A stretch of 11,640 nucleotides of DNA, from contig CAITAV010000046.1 of assembly GCA_903890345.1 (NCBI GenBank), positions 1 to 11,640 on the forward strand, given 5' to 3'. This document shows positions 1 through 8,097 of the stretch, in pieces. The first letter of the stretch is position 1. Each line of letters starts with the position of its first letter. The DNA comes from an uncultured Actinomycetes bacterium (lineage in GTDB: Bacteria > Actinomycetota > Actinomycetes > Nanopelagicales > Nanopelagicaceae). The notes under the pieces are model-generated. The model ran no database searches, had not been told where the DNA came from, and worked only from the letters and a program-made list of their open reading frames with translations. The translations under genes and the position numbers were made by a program.

Positions 1-383
1 GCAATTGCGCGAAAGTGAGCTTCGATTCCTGCTTGCGGTGGTTTGTTGTAATACGGAGTGACAACGAGTAATCCGTCTGCACCAGCCTTTTGCGCACGTA
101 ACGCTTGTTCAACTGAATGCGTTGTTTCGTTATTTCCGGCGCCAGCCACAACTTTTGCCTTACCTGCAACAGCATCTTTTACAACTTTAACGATTTGGTC
201 TTTCTCGTCATCACTAGTCGTTGGCGCCTCACCAGTGGTTCCGTTGACAATAATTGCATCATGACCAGTTGAAAGTAAATGCTGCGCCAAAGTTGCAACG
301 CCATCCCAGTCAATAGATAAATCCTTTTTAAAAGGAGTCACCATCGCTGTAGATAGCCGCCCGAATGGCGCTTGCGTTGTCAT
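1..383 (-). CDS. dapA: 4-hydroxy-tetrahydrodipicolinate synthase, N-terminal part (runs off left edge)
   Basis: This enzyme condenses pyruvate with aspartate semialdehyde, the first committed step to diaminopimelate (cell wall) and lysine. About 127 residues are visible, read leftwards from the ATG at 383-381, and the rest lies outside the window. The N-terminus has the family's TAMVTPF strand (residues 12-18). A GTTGEAPT loop follows at 48-55; its first Thr (T49) matches the catalytic-triad Thr44 of E. coli DapA. VVTPYYNKPP at 107-116 holds Tyr112, matching E. coli Tyr107. The second catalytic Tyr and the Schiff-base Lys would lie beyond the edge. The usual GTTGES serine is Ala here, a mild variation. 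The start fits the family's N-terminal length. The 20 bp gap to thyX has no clear Shine-Dalgarno sequence. dapB lies in the same orientation across the thyX/azlCD interval. Confidence 0.95.
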   Translation of the reverse strand, partial: MTTQAPFGRLSTAMVTPFKKDLSIDWDGVATLAQHLLSTGHDAIIVNGTTGEAPTTSDDEKDQIVKVVKDAVAGKAKVVAGAGNNETTHSVEQALRAQKAGADGLLVVTPYYNKPPQAGIEAHFRAI

Positions 384-403
384 GGGCTAAGGCTATCGCC
401 TAG
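384..403 (-). promoter_or_regulatory. thyX-dapA spacer with possible leaderless -10 hexamer
   Basis: The 20 bp between the thyX stop and the dapA ATG has no purine-rich ribosome binding site. On the minus strand it contains TAGCCT (395-390), which fits the actinobacterial -10 form TANNNT. Exactly 6 nt separate it from the ATG, the spacing expected if transcription starts at the start codon. A short dyad (AGGC-GATA-GCCT) overlaps it. No convincing -35 box is visible. The call is inference from spacing, and read-through from thyX is equally possible. Confidence 0.3.
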
Positions 404-1126
404 TTAGGGCGCAATGCGTCCAGATTTCTCAAATGCCTTATGCGTAAGCGGCATTAATTTAGCAAATTCAGCTTCCATCTTCTCAGCAACCATCTCTATT
501 TCGCGTTGAGGGTAACTTGGAAAATGTGAACCTTCACGCGCAGTGCGAAGAGATAAGAAATTCATCAGCGCTCGTGAATTCATACTGACATACATGGATG
601 AATAAAGTCCTACTGGGAGAACTACGCGAGCGACTTCCCGGGCAATTCCTACTTCCAACATTTTTTGGTATTGCTCATAAGCAACAACATATGCATCTTT
701 CATGGCCTTTACAGAAGTTTCGTACTGCTCTGTAGTTCCATCAACAAATGTGTATGAACCAGTTTTTCCAACCTGAATCAATTTACGATCAGTGCTTGGA
801 ATATAGAAAACTGGTTTGAGTTCGCGGTATCTGCCACTCTCTTCGTTGTATGAAGCAATTCGGTGACGCATAAACTCGCGGAATACAAAAATCGGTGCAG
901 AAATAAAAAATGTCATCGATGTGTGTTCAAAAGGTGAGCCATGGCGTTCGCGAGCCAAATAATTTATGAGGCCTTCTGAACGGGCTGGGTCTTCACCAAT
1001 TTCTTCCATTGATTGTTCACCGGCAGTAGATACACGAGCTGCCCAAATAACATCAGCATCACTAGCACTTGCTTTCACAAGTTCTACGGTTACATCGCTT
1101 CTAAAAACTATCTCTGACTCGCTCAT
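404..1126 (-). CDS. thyX: FAD-dependent thymidylate synthase ThyX
   Basis: ThyX makes dTMP from dUMP using methylenetetrahydrofolate as carbon donor and FAD/NADPH as reductant. It is the flavin alternative to ThyA. The 240-residue length is normal (about 230-250 in actinobacteria). The diagnostic RHRX7S motif is intact: R87-H88-R89, seven residues, S97, followed by GRYR. HGSPFEHTS (62-70) and the C-terminal block around VLPVGLYSS and SRALMNFLSLRT are typical of the substrate and flavin pocket. The ATG at 1126 is preceded by AAGG at 8 nt, which could be a weak ribosome binding site. The same bases form TAAGGT, a TANNNT hexamer 6 nt before the ATG. The gene diverges from azlC and is followed 20 bp later by dapA. 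The product is certain; the promoter type is not. Confidence 0.97.
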   Translation of the reverse strand: MSESEIVFRSDVTVELVKASASDADVIWAARVSTAGEQSMEEIGEDPARSEGLINYLARERHGSPFEHTSMTFFISAPIFVFREFMRHRIASYNEESGRYRELKPVFYIPSTDRKLIQVGKTGSYTFVDGTTEQYETSVKAMKDAYVVAYEQYQKMLEVGIAREVARVVLPVGLYSSMYVSMNSRALMNFLSLRTAREGSHFPSYPQREIEMVAEKMEAEFAKLMPLTHKAFEKSGRIAP

Positions 1127-1185
1127 AGTGCGACCTTATCTAGAGGGCGCTTTGACCCGTTGGATTTATACGGCAGAATGCGGGT
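1127..1185. promoter_or_regulatory. Divergent thyX/azlC promoter region
   Basis: This 59 bp interval must drive thyX leftwards and azlC rightwards. On the plus strand, TTGACC (1152-1157) matches a -35 box in 5 of 6 positions to TTGACA. It is followed after 16 bp by CAGAAT (1174-1179), a poor -10 box. Six more bases lead to the azlC GTG at 1186, so transcription could begin at the start codon. On the minus strand, TAAGGT (1138-1133) sits 6 nt before the thyX ATG and also fits TANNNT, with no clear -35. Neither promoter is proven. No operator dyad was recognised. Confidence 0.4.
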
Positions 1186-1854
1186 GTGTCTAGAGTTGCT
1201 TCCCCCACATTTCGCGATTCTCTCAGTGTTTCCTTCACCGTTGGCGCATATGGCGTTGCATTTGGTGCAGCAGCAGTTGCTAATGGATTTAGTGTTCTGC
1301 AAAGTTGCTTACTTTCACTCCTGACTTTTTCTGGAGCCTCTCAATTTGCTGTTATCGGTGTAATTGGTGCAGGAGGTGGCGCGCTCAGTGGCATTGCAAC
1401 AGCGTCATTGCTAGGAATCAGAAATGGTTTATATGGAGTGCTTATGGCTCCGATTCTTAAAGTACGCGGATTAAAAAGAGTGATAGCCGCACAAATCACA
1501 ATTGACGAATCAACTGGCGTCAGTCTTTCTCAAGAAGCACGTGGCGAATCTGCAATGCGCGAAGGATTTTGGCTCACCGGTTTCGGTGTATTTATTTTCT
1601 GGAATCTTTTTACACTCGCTGGAGCACTCGGTGCAGAGGCAATGGGCGATCCTTCTGCTTGGGGATTAGACGCTGCAGTGCCAGCAGCATTTCTTGGTCT
1701 TGTCTGGCCACGATTAAAGAATTCCACAGATAAATCATTGGCACTTACCGCTGCTGCTTTTGCGATTGCAACAACACCATTTTTGCCCGCTGGATTACCA
1801 ATTATTGGAACTGCCGTAATCGCAGTAATCGCGGGATTAAGGATTACTAAATAA
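1186..1854 (+). CDS. azlC: AzlC family branched-chain amino acid exporter, large subunit
   Basis: AzlC-type proteins are inner-membrane permeases that work with a small AzlD partner to export branched-chain amino acids or their analogues. This 222-residue protein is strongly hydrophobic with several predicted transmembrane stretches (roughly residues 15-60, 62-95, 128-152, 162-176 and 187-218). It shows family landmarks: FGAAA near 26-30, TFSGASQFA at 47-55, LLGIRNGLYG at 75-84 and a polar IDES at 106-109. The start is GTG at 1186, chosen because no ATG lies nearby and because it gives the FRDSLSVSF lead-in typical of the family. No Shine-Dalgarno sequence is visible before it. The TAA shares a base with the azlD ATG (TAATG), so the two are translationally coupled. 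Substrate cannot be told from sequence alone. Confidence 0.9.
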   Translation: MSRVASPTFRDSLSVSFTVGAYGVAFGAAAVANGFSVLQSCLLSLLTFSGASQFAVIGVIGAGGGALSGIATASLLGIRNGLYGVLMAPILKVRGLKRVIAAQITIDESTGVSLSQEARGESAMREGFWLTGFGVFIFWNLFTLAGALGAEAMGDPSAWGLDAAVPAAFLGLVWPRLKNSTDKSLALTAAAFAIATTPFLPAGLPIIGTAVIAVIAGLRITK

Positions 1855-2162
1855 TGGATACGTTTTGGCTTGGCGTGATTGGTACAAGCGCAATTGCTTA
1901 TGCCCTTAAGTTTTCCGGTCATAGCGTTCCTGAGAAGTTTCTATCTCACCCACTAATTAAAAGAATTAACTTACTTATCCCGATAGCGCTTTTAAGCGCA
2001 CTAGTTGCGGTTCAAAGCGTAACCACCAAGAGCGCGATCGTACTTGACCACCGATTAGCTGGACTCGGGGCAGCCTTTGTTGCACTGATATTTAAGGCGC
2101 CTTTTCCGGTTGTTGTTCTAAGCGCCGCTGTTAGTTCTGCGGCCGTTTACAACTTACTTTAA
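1854..2162 (+). CDS. azlD: AzlD family branched-chain amino acid transport small subunit
   Basis: This 102-residue hydrophobic protein has the size and layout of AzlD, the small partner of AzlC. Membrane stretches lie at about residues 4-19, 38-54, 66-82 and 84-102. A basic and proline-containing loop between the first two (HSVPEKFLSHPLIKRI) resembles the family. The ATG overlaps the azlC TAA by one base, so it needs no ribosome binding site of its own. Its TAA overlaps the opposing glutaredoxin stop by 4 bp, leaving no room for a terminator between the converging genes. The family call rests on the adjacent azlC as much as on sequence, because small membrane proteins diverge fast. Confidence 0.88.
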   Translation: MDTFWLGVIGTSAIAYALKFSGHSVPEKFLSHPLIKRINLLIPIALLSALVAVQSVTTKSAIVLDHRLAGLGAAFVALIFKAPFPVVVLSAAVSSAAVYNLL

Positions 2163-2416
2163 ATAATTGAAAGAGCTTTTAACTTTGCTGTTAAATCCAT
2201 ATCTGAAGGTTCGGTTAGGTGCGTACCGTCAGAAAATACAATCACCGGAATCGATTGAGCACCGCCATTAATTTCGCGTACTTTGTCGGCGGCAGTGAGA
2301 TCTTCTTCGACATCAATGTGCGTGTATTCGACACCTAATTCGGCGAGCAATCTCTTTGAGCGACGGCAATCTCCGCACCAATCAGCACCATACATAGTTA
2401 TTTGTTCTTTTGACAT
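2159..2416 (-). CDS. Mycoredoxin-type glutaredoxin
   Basis: This is a small cytoplasmic thiol-disulfide oxidoreductase of 85 residues with a thioredoxin fold. The active site is WCGDC, with Cys14 and Cys17 and a Trp before the first Cys. The cis-proline loop QSIPV (Pro57) and the C-terminal DGTHLTEPS follow, the glutathione/mycothiol-binding layout of glutaredoxins. From memory the pattern (NGG before the cis-Pro, DG-x-x-LT-x-PS after it) is closest to actinobacterial mycoredoxin-1, which reduces mycothiolated proteins; Mrx1 normally has CGYC, here CGDC. The start at 2416 is preceded by AAGGGAAAG on the minus strand, a usable ribosome binding site that includes the end of dapB. Spacing to dapB is 11 bp, so it is likely last in the pnp-peptidase-dapB run. 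Use of mycothiol is inferred. Confidence 0.88.
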   Translation of the reverse strand: MSKEQITMYGADWCGDCRRSKRLLAELGVEYTHIDVEEDLTAADKVREINGGAQSIPVIVFSDGTHLTEPSDMDLTAKLKALSII

Positions 2417-2427
2417 TTAACTTTCCC

Positions 2428-4460
<2,033 letters not shown>

Positions 4461-6659
4461 TTATTCGGCTGAAGCCGCGCCTTCTTCAAGGACAGGAACA
4501 AGTGAAAGTTTTCCCTTTGGATCAATTTCACCAATTTCAACCTGAATCTTGTCGCCAACTTTCATAACCTCTTCTAGATTTTCAATGCGCTTTCCGCCAT
4601 GCATCTTGCGAATCTGAGATACGTGGAGCAAGCCATCTTTACCTGGCATGAGTGAAATGAAGGCACCAAATGCTGCAAGCTTTACAACAGTACCGAGGTA
4701 GCGTTCGCCAACCTCAGGCATTGTTGGATTAGCAATAGCATTAATTTGTGCACGAGCAGCTTCTGCTGATGGTCCATCGGTTGCACCGATATAAATTGTT
4801 CCATCATCTTCAATTGAAATATCTGCACCAGTCTCATCTTGAATCTGGTTAATGATCTTGCCCTTAGGACCAATCACTGCACCAATCTGATCTACTGGAA
4901 TTTTCACAGAAATAATTCGTGGAGCAAATGGACTCATTTCATCTGGAGAGTCAATCGCTTCATTCATTACATCGAGAATTGCAAGACGCGCTTCTTTTGC
5001 TTGCAGAAGTGCTCCAGCAAGAACAGATGCTGGAATTCCATCAAGCTTTGTATCTAATTGAAGTGCTGTAACGAAGTCCTTAGTTCCGGCGACCTTAAAG
5101 TCCATATCGCCAAATGCATCTTCTGCACCAAGAATGTCTGTTAAAGCAACGTATTCAACTTTGCCATCAACATCATCTGAAATTAGACCCATTGCAATAC
5201 CTGCAACTGGTGCACGAAGTGGTACTCCGGCATTAAATAGTGCAAGTGTTGATGCACATACTGAACCCATAGAAGTTGAACCATTTGAACCAAGTGCTTC
5301 AGAGACCTGACGAATTGCGTAAGGGAACTCTTCGCGAGTTGGTAGAACTGGAATCAATGCGCGCTCTGCAAGAGCACCGTGACCGATTTCGCGGCGCTTA
5401 GGTGTTCCAACACGACCTGTTTCACCAGTTGAATATGGTGGGAAGTTGTAGTTGTGCATATAACGCTTGTGATTTTCTGGATTGAGAGTATCGAGCTGTT
5501 GCTCCATCTTAAGCATGTTAAGAGTTGTGATACCAAGAATCTGTGTCTCGCCACGTTCGAAGATCGCTGATCCGTGAACGCGAGGAATTACTTCAACCTC
5601 TGCAGAGAGTGGGCGAATATCGCGCAATCCACGTCCATCAATACGAATCTTTTCGCGCAGTACACGTTGACGTACTAATTTCTTAGTGAGTGAACGAAAT
5701 GCTGCAGGAACTTCCTTTTCGCGTCCTTCAAATTGTGCACTTACTGACTCCTTAACGGAGGCACTAATTTCATCAATCTTTGTTTCGCGCTCTTGCTTAC
5801 CTGAAATTGTCATTGCCTTTGCAAGATCATCCTTTGCGGCCTTTTCTACAGCAGCAAAAACATCGTCTTGGTAATCCAAGAAGACTGGGAATTCAGCAGT
5901 TGGCTTTGCAGCCACCTTGGCAAGCTTTGATTGTGCATCGCAAAGAACCTTAATAAATGGTTTTGCAGCATCGAGGCCCTGAGCAACAACTTCTTCAGTT
6001 GGAGTTGGCGCTCCACCCTTGATTAGATCAATTGTGTGTGAAGTAGCTTCTGCTTCAACCATCATGATTGCAACATCATCTTTAGTCACACGACCTGCAA
6101 CGACCATATCAAATACAGCTTTATCAAGTTGTGAGTGATTTGGGAATGCAATCCATTGACCTTCAATAAGTGCAACGCGAACGCCACCAATTGGACCAGA
6201 AAATGGAAGACCTGCTAATTGTGTTGACATTGAAGCAGCGTTGATCGCAATCACGTCGTACATGTGGTCTGGATCTAGCGCCATAACTGTTACAACAATT
6301 TGTACTTCATTGCGAAGACCCTTAACGAAAGATGGGCGCAATGGTCGATCGATCAAGCGGCATGTCAGAATCGCATCTTCCGATGGACGTCCTTCACGAC
6401 GGAAAAATGATCCCGGAATGCGACCAACTGCATACATCTTCTCTTCAACATCAACTGTTAAAGGAAAGAAATCAAATTGATCTTTTGGTGTTTTAGAAGC
6501 AGTTGTTGCTGAGAAAATCATTGTCTGATCATCTAAATAAACTGCTGCTGCTCCGGCTGCTTGCTTTGCAAGACGGCCTGTTTCAAAACGAATTTCTCGT
6601 TTTCCGAACTTGCCGTTATCAATTACTGCAACGGCGGATTGAATCTCTTGACCCTCCAT
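4461..6659 (-). CDS. pnp: Polyribonucleotide nucleotidyltransferase (PNPase)
   Basis: PNPase degrades RNA 3'-to-5' by phosphorolysis and can add tails; in actinobacteria it has also been called guanosine pentaphosphate synthetase (GpsI). The length of 732 residues is normal. The first RNase PH domain contains [15 protein letters not shown] (81-95) and RLIDRPLRP. The linker helical domain follows at about 240-320. The second RNase PH domain has [14 protein letters not shown], the [13 protein letters not shown] block and [19 protein letters not shown] with the catalytic Asp residues. A KH domain with GPKG spans about 585-650. An S1 RNA-binding domain ([22 protein letters not shown]) runs from about 652 to the end. 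The start at 6659 is fixed by AGGAG 6 nt upstream. A structured leader separates it from rpsO, and the M16 peptidase follows with no gap. Confidence 0.98.
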   Translation of the reverse strand: MEGQEIQSAVAVIDNGKFGKREIRFETGRLAKQAAGAAAVYLDDQTMIFSATTASKTPKDQFDFFPLTVDVEEKMYAVGRIPGSFFRREGRPSEDAILTCRLIDRPLRPSFVKGLRNEVQIVVTVMALDPDHMYDVIAINAASMSTQLAGLPFSGPIGGVRVALIEGQWIAFPNHSQLDKAVFDMVVAGRVTKDDVAIMMVEAEATSHTIDLIKGGAPTPTEEVVAQGLDAAKPFIKVLCDAQSKLAKVAAKPTAEFPVFLDYQDDVFAAVEKAAKDDLAKAMTISGKQERETKIDEISASVKESVSAQFEGREKEVPAAFRSLTKKLVRQRVLREKIRIDGRGLRDIRPLSAEVEVIPRVHGSAIFERGETQILGITTLNMLKMEQQLDTLNPENHKRYMHNYNFPPYSTGETGRVGTPKRREIGHGALAERALIPVLPTREEFPYAIRQVSEALGSNGSTSMGSVCASTLALFNAGVPLRAPVAGIAMGLISDDVDGKVEYVALTDILGAEDAFGDMDFKVAGTKDFVTALQLDTKLDGIPASVLAGALLQAKEARLAILDVMNEAIDSPDEMSPFAPRIISVKIPVDQIGAVIGPKGKIINQIQDETGADISIEDDGTIYIGATDGPSAEAARAQINAIANPTMPEVGERYLGTVVKLAAFGAFISLMPGKDGLLHVSQIRKMHGGKRIENLEEVMKVGDKIQVEIGEIDPKGKLSLVPVLEEGAASAE

Positions 6660-6663
6660 GGGT

Positions 6664-6694
6664 CGCTCCTATTCTCGACTACAGCCGAGTCGAG
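6664..6694 (-). promoter_or_regulatory. pnp ribosome binding site with adjacent 7 bp hairpin
   Basis: On the minus strand the pnp ATG is preceded by AGGAG (about 6670-6666), 6 nt away, a good Shine-Dalgarno match. Directly upstream of it lies a perfect 7 bp inverted repeat, CTCGACT (6674-6680) and AGTCGAG (6688-6694), with a 7 nt loop. The hairpin ends 3 nt before the ribosome binding site, so folding could affect ribosome access or mark an RNA processing point. Its function is inferred from position only. Confidence 0.6.
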
Positions 6695-6695
6695 C

Positions 6696-6777
6696 ACAAT
6701 GAATCTTCGATCGAAGTTCACGGACGTGCAATTTTGCTGCACTAATTTTTCCGGAAACCACTACCGAGGACCATTGC
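6696..6777 (-). ncRNA. Actino-pnp-like leader RNA hairpin in the rpsO-pnp spacer
   Basis: In the minus-strand transcript this 82 nt stretch folds by eye into one long hairpin. The outer helix pairs GCAATGGTCCTCG (6777-6765) with CGAAGATTCATTGT (6709-6696), allowing a G-U at the base, one bulge and one C-A mismatch. A 6 by 6 internal loop (GTAGTG / TTCGAT) follows. The middle helix pairs GTTTCCGGA (6758-6750) with TCCGTGAAC (6724-6716), with one mismatch. After an asymmetric A-rich internal loop, GTGCAG and TTGCAC form the terminal stem with loop CAAAA. A large hairpin with internal loops just upstream of pnp in actinobacteria matches the published Actino-pnp motif, and rpsO-pnp spacers are known RNase III targets in other bacteria. 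The match to that motif is from memory of its setting and shape, not a covariance search. Confidence 0.68.
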
Positions 6778-6802
6778 CCACGCGGCTAGTAGTTGTGTCT
6801 AA

Positions 6803-7072
6803 TTAACGGCGAATGCCGAGTTTTTCAATAATCGCTCTGTAGCGATTGATGTCTGTCTTTGAGAGGTACTGAAGAATGCGTCGGCGCTGACCAACTAATA
6901 ACAAAAGACCACGACGGTTGTGGTGATCATGTGGGTTAGTTTGAAGGTGAAAAGTAATTTCATCTACACGCTTTGATAACAACGCGATCTGAGCTTCAGG
7001 GCTTCCTGTGTCAGTAGCGGAGTTGCCGTACTTAGCAACGATTTCTTTCTTTACTTCTGGTGTTAATGCCAT
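6803..7072 (-). CDS. rpsO: 30S ribosomal protein S15
   Basis: S15 binds the central domain of 16S rRNA early in 30S assembly. With the start at 7072 the protein is 89 residues beginning [11 protein letters not shown], the standard length. It carries [36 protein letters not shown] and the C-terminal [13 protein letters not shown] typical of the family. A longer reading from ATG 7081 adds MQE but would place AGGAG directly against the start codon. For ATG 7072 the same AGGAG is 9 nt away, so 7072 is preferred. The gene sits between ribF (116 bp upstream) and pnp (143 bp downstream), the usual rpsO-pnp order. Both flanks look structured, fitting the known tendency of S15 and PNPase to control their own mRNAs; that control is not shown here. 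Confidence 0.97.
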   Translation of the reverse strand: MALTPEVKKEIVAKYGNSATDTGSPEAQIALLSKRVDEITFHLQTNPHDHHNRRGLLLLVGQRRRILQYLSKTDINRYRAIIEKLGIRR

Positions 7073-7188
7073 TTCTTGCATCTCCTTTTACTGGGCCACG
7101 ATGGTTGCCGGTTTGCCACACGGAAACTCTTTTTCTCGTTGGACGTGGCATAGGTTACCAGCGGTGCTGTGGATAGAGGAAATCGGGG
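7073..7188 (-). promoter_or_regulatory. rpsO leader with alternative stems
   Basis: This 116 bp ribF-rpsO spacer holds the rpsO ribosome binding site (AGGAG at about 7086-7082). In the transcript GCCACG (7149-7144) can pair with CGTGGC (7100-7095), about 9 nt before the ribosome binding site. Its first five bases can instead pair with GTGGC (7119-7115). The two pairings exclude each other. TAACCT (7157-7152) fits the actinobacterial -10 form TANNNT, but no -35 box is convincing. S15 is known to bind its own mRNA leader in several bacteria, so this is a candidate autoregulatory leader; it matches no named motif I can recognise. Confidence 0.4.
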
Positions 7189-8097
7189 CTATTCCTCAGT
7201 CAATTCCCGCGCACGTTGGCAATCTTTTGCCATCTGTTCAAGCAGTGGATCAAGTCCATCAAATTTGAGGGTATCTCTTAATCTCCAACCAAATTCAATA
7301 GTCGCTCCTTGATCATATAAATCTAAACCAACTTGATCGAGTGCATACGCTTCAACTTGTCGGCCGCGATCACCTTCAAATGTTGGATTGGTTCCGATTG
7401 AAATTGCTGCTGGCCAACGATTTATTCCAACAGTAAGCCATCCTGCATAAACACCATCGGCAGGAATGCATTGACCTTCGATATTTCCTAAATTCGCTGT
7501 TGGATAACCAATTTCTCGTCCACGTGCTTCGCCATGAACAACTATTCCATCCAAGCGATGAGGTCTGGTGAGCAAATTACGTGCGGATTCCACGTGACCA
7601 TCTTTGACTAATGTGCGAATACGCGAAGATGAAATATTCTGATTTTCATCTTGAGATATAGATAGAACATGAACGTCAAAATTCTTAGATTTACCACTTG
7701 CGCGTAGTGAGTCAATATTTCCTTCAGCTTTATGCCCATACGTAAAATTTTCGCCCACGATAATGTCGGTAGCTTCTAATTGATTGACGAGAACGTTTTC
7801 AACAAAATCTTGTGGAGACATCTGGGCAAATTTGGCATCGAATTTTATGACCGCTACTTGATCTGCATTATGAATTTTCAGGAGCACGACTCGATCTGAA
7901 AGGGTCACGAGAAGTTTGGGAGCACGCTCTGGTGCAAATACTGTGGCTGGATGAGGATCAAATGTCAGAGCTATGACAGATCCGCCATCGGAAATTTCCT
8001 TGGCGCGATTAAGAATTTCTTGGTGACCACGATGAACTCCATCGAATACACCAATTGCTACTACGCGCTTACCCATATGCGTATTCTGCCACTTCAA
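7189..8097 (-). CDS. ribF: Bifunctional riboflavin kinase / FAD synthetase
   Basis: RibF phosphorylates riboflavin to FMN and adenylylates it to FAD. Read from TTG 8097 it has 302 residues. The N-terminal nucleotidyltransferase module shows GVFDGVHRGHQ (16-26) with the HRGH nucleotide motif, GENFTYGHKAEG (115-126) and SSSRIR (156-161). The C-terminal kinase module shows GREIGYPTANLG (193-204) with the PTAN motif, PADGVYAG (212-219) and GTNPTF (235-240). The TTG overlaps the truB TGA by 4 bp (TTGA), which suggests coupling, and it gives an N-terminal strand of family-like length. An ATG at 8076 (295 residues) is the alternative; neither start has a clear ribosome binding site. FAD from this enzyme would serve flavoenzymes such as ThyX, but that link is general, not specific to this locus. 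Confidence 0.95.
   Translation of the reverse strand: MKWQNTHMGKRVVAIGVFDGVHRGHQEILNRAKEISDGGSVIALTFDPHPATVFAPERAPKLLVTLSDRVVLLKIHNADQVAVIKFDAKFAQMSPQDFVENVLVNQLEATDIIVGENFTYGHKAEGNIDSLRASGKSKNFDVHVLSISQDENQNISSSRIRTLVKDGHVESARNLLTRPHRLDGIVVHGEARGREIGYPTANLGNIEGQCIPADGVYAGWLTVGINRWPAAISIGTNPTFEGDRGRQVEAYALDQVGLDLYDQGATIEFGWRLRDTLKFDGLDPLLEQMAKDCQRARELTEE

Noticed and set aside
322..336. TCCTTTT-T-AAAAGGA dyad in dapA
   Set aside because: No loop to fold and it encodes the conserved PFKKD segment; explained by codon content.
1530..1922. 130-codon open frame on the minus strand opposite azlC/azlD
   Set aside because: The translation has no family features, while the plus strand encodes recognisable AzlC and AzlD with coupled TAATG; it is an antisense shadow.
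2178..2195. TTTAAC / GTTAAA inverted repeat as a terminator for azlD
   Set aside because: Only 6 AT-rich pairs, no following T-tract, and it lies inside the glutaredoxin coding sequence.
6726..6750. GTGCA...TGCAC followed by TAATTTTT as a plus-strand intrinsic terminator
   Set aside because: No plus-strand gene ends there; the repeat is better explained as the terminal stem of the minus-strand pnp leader hairpin.
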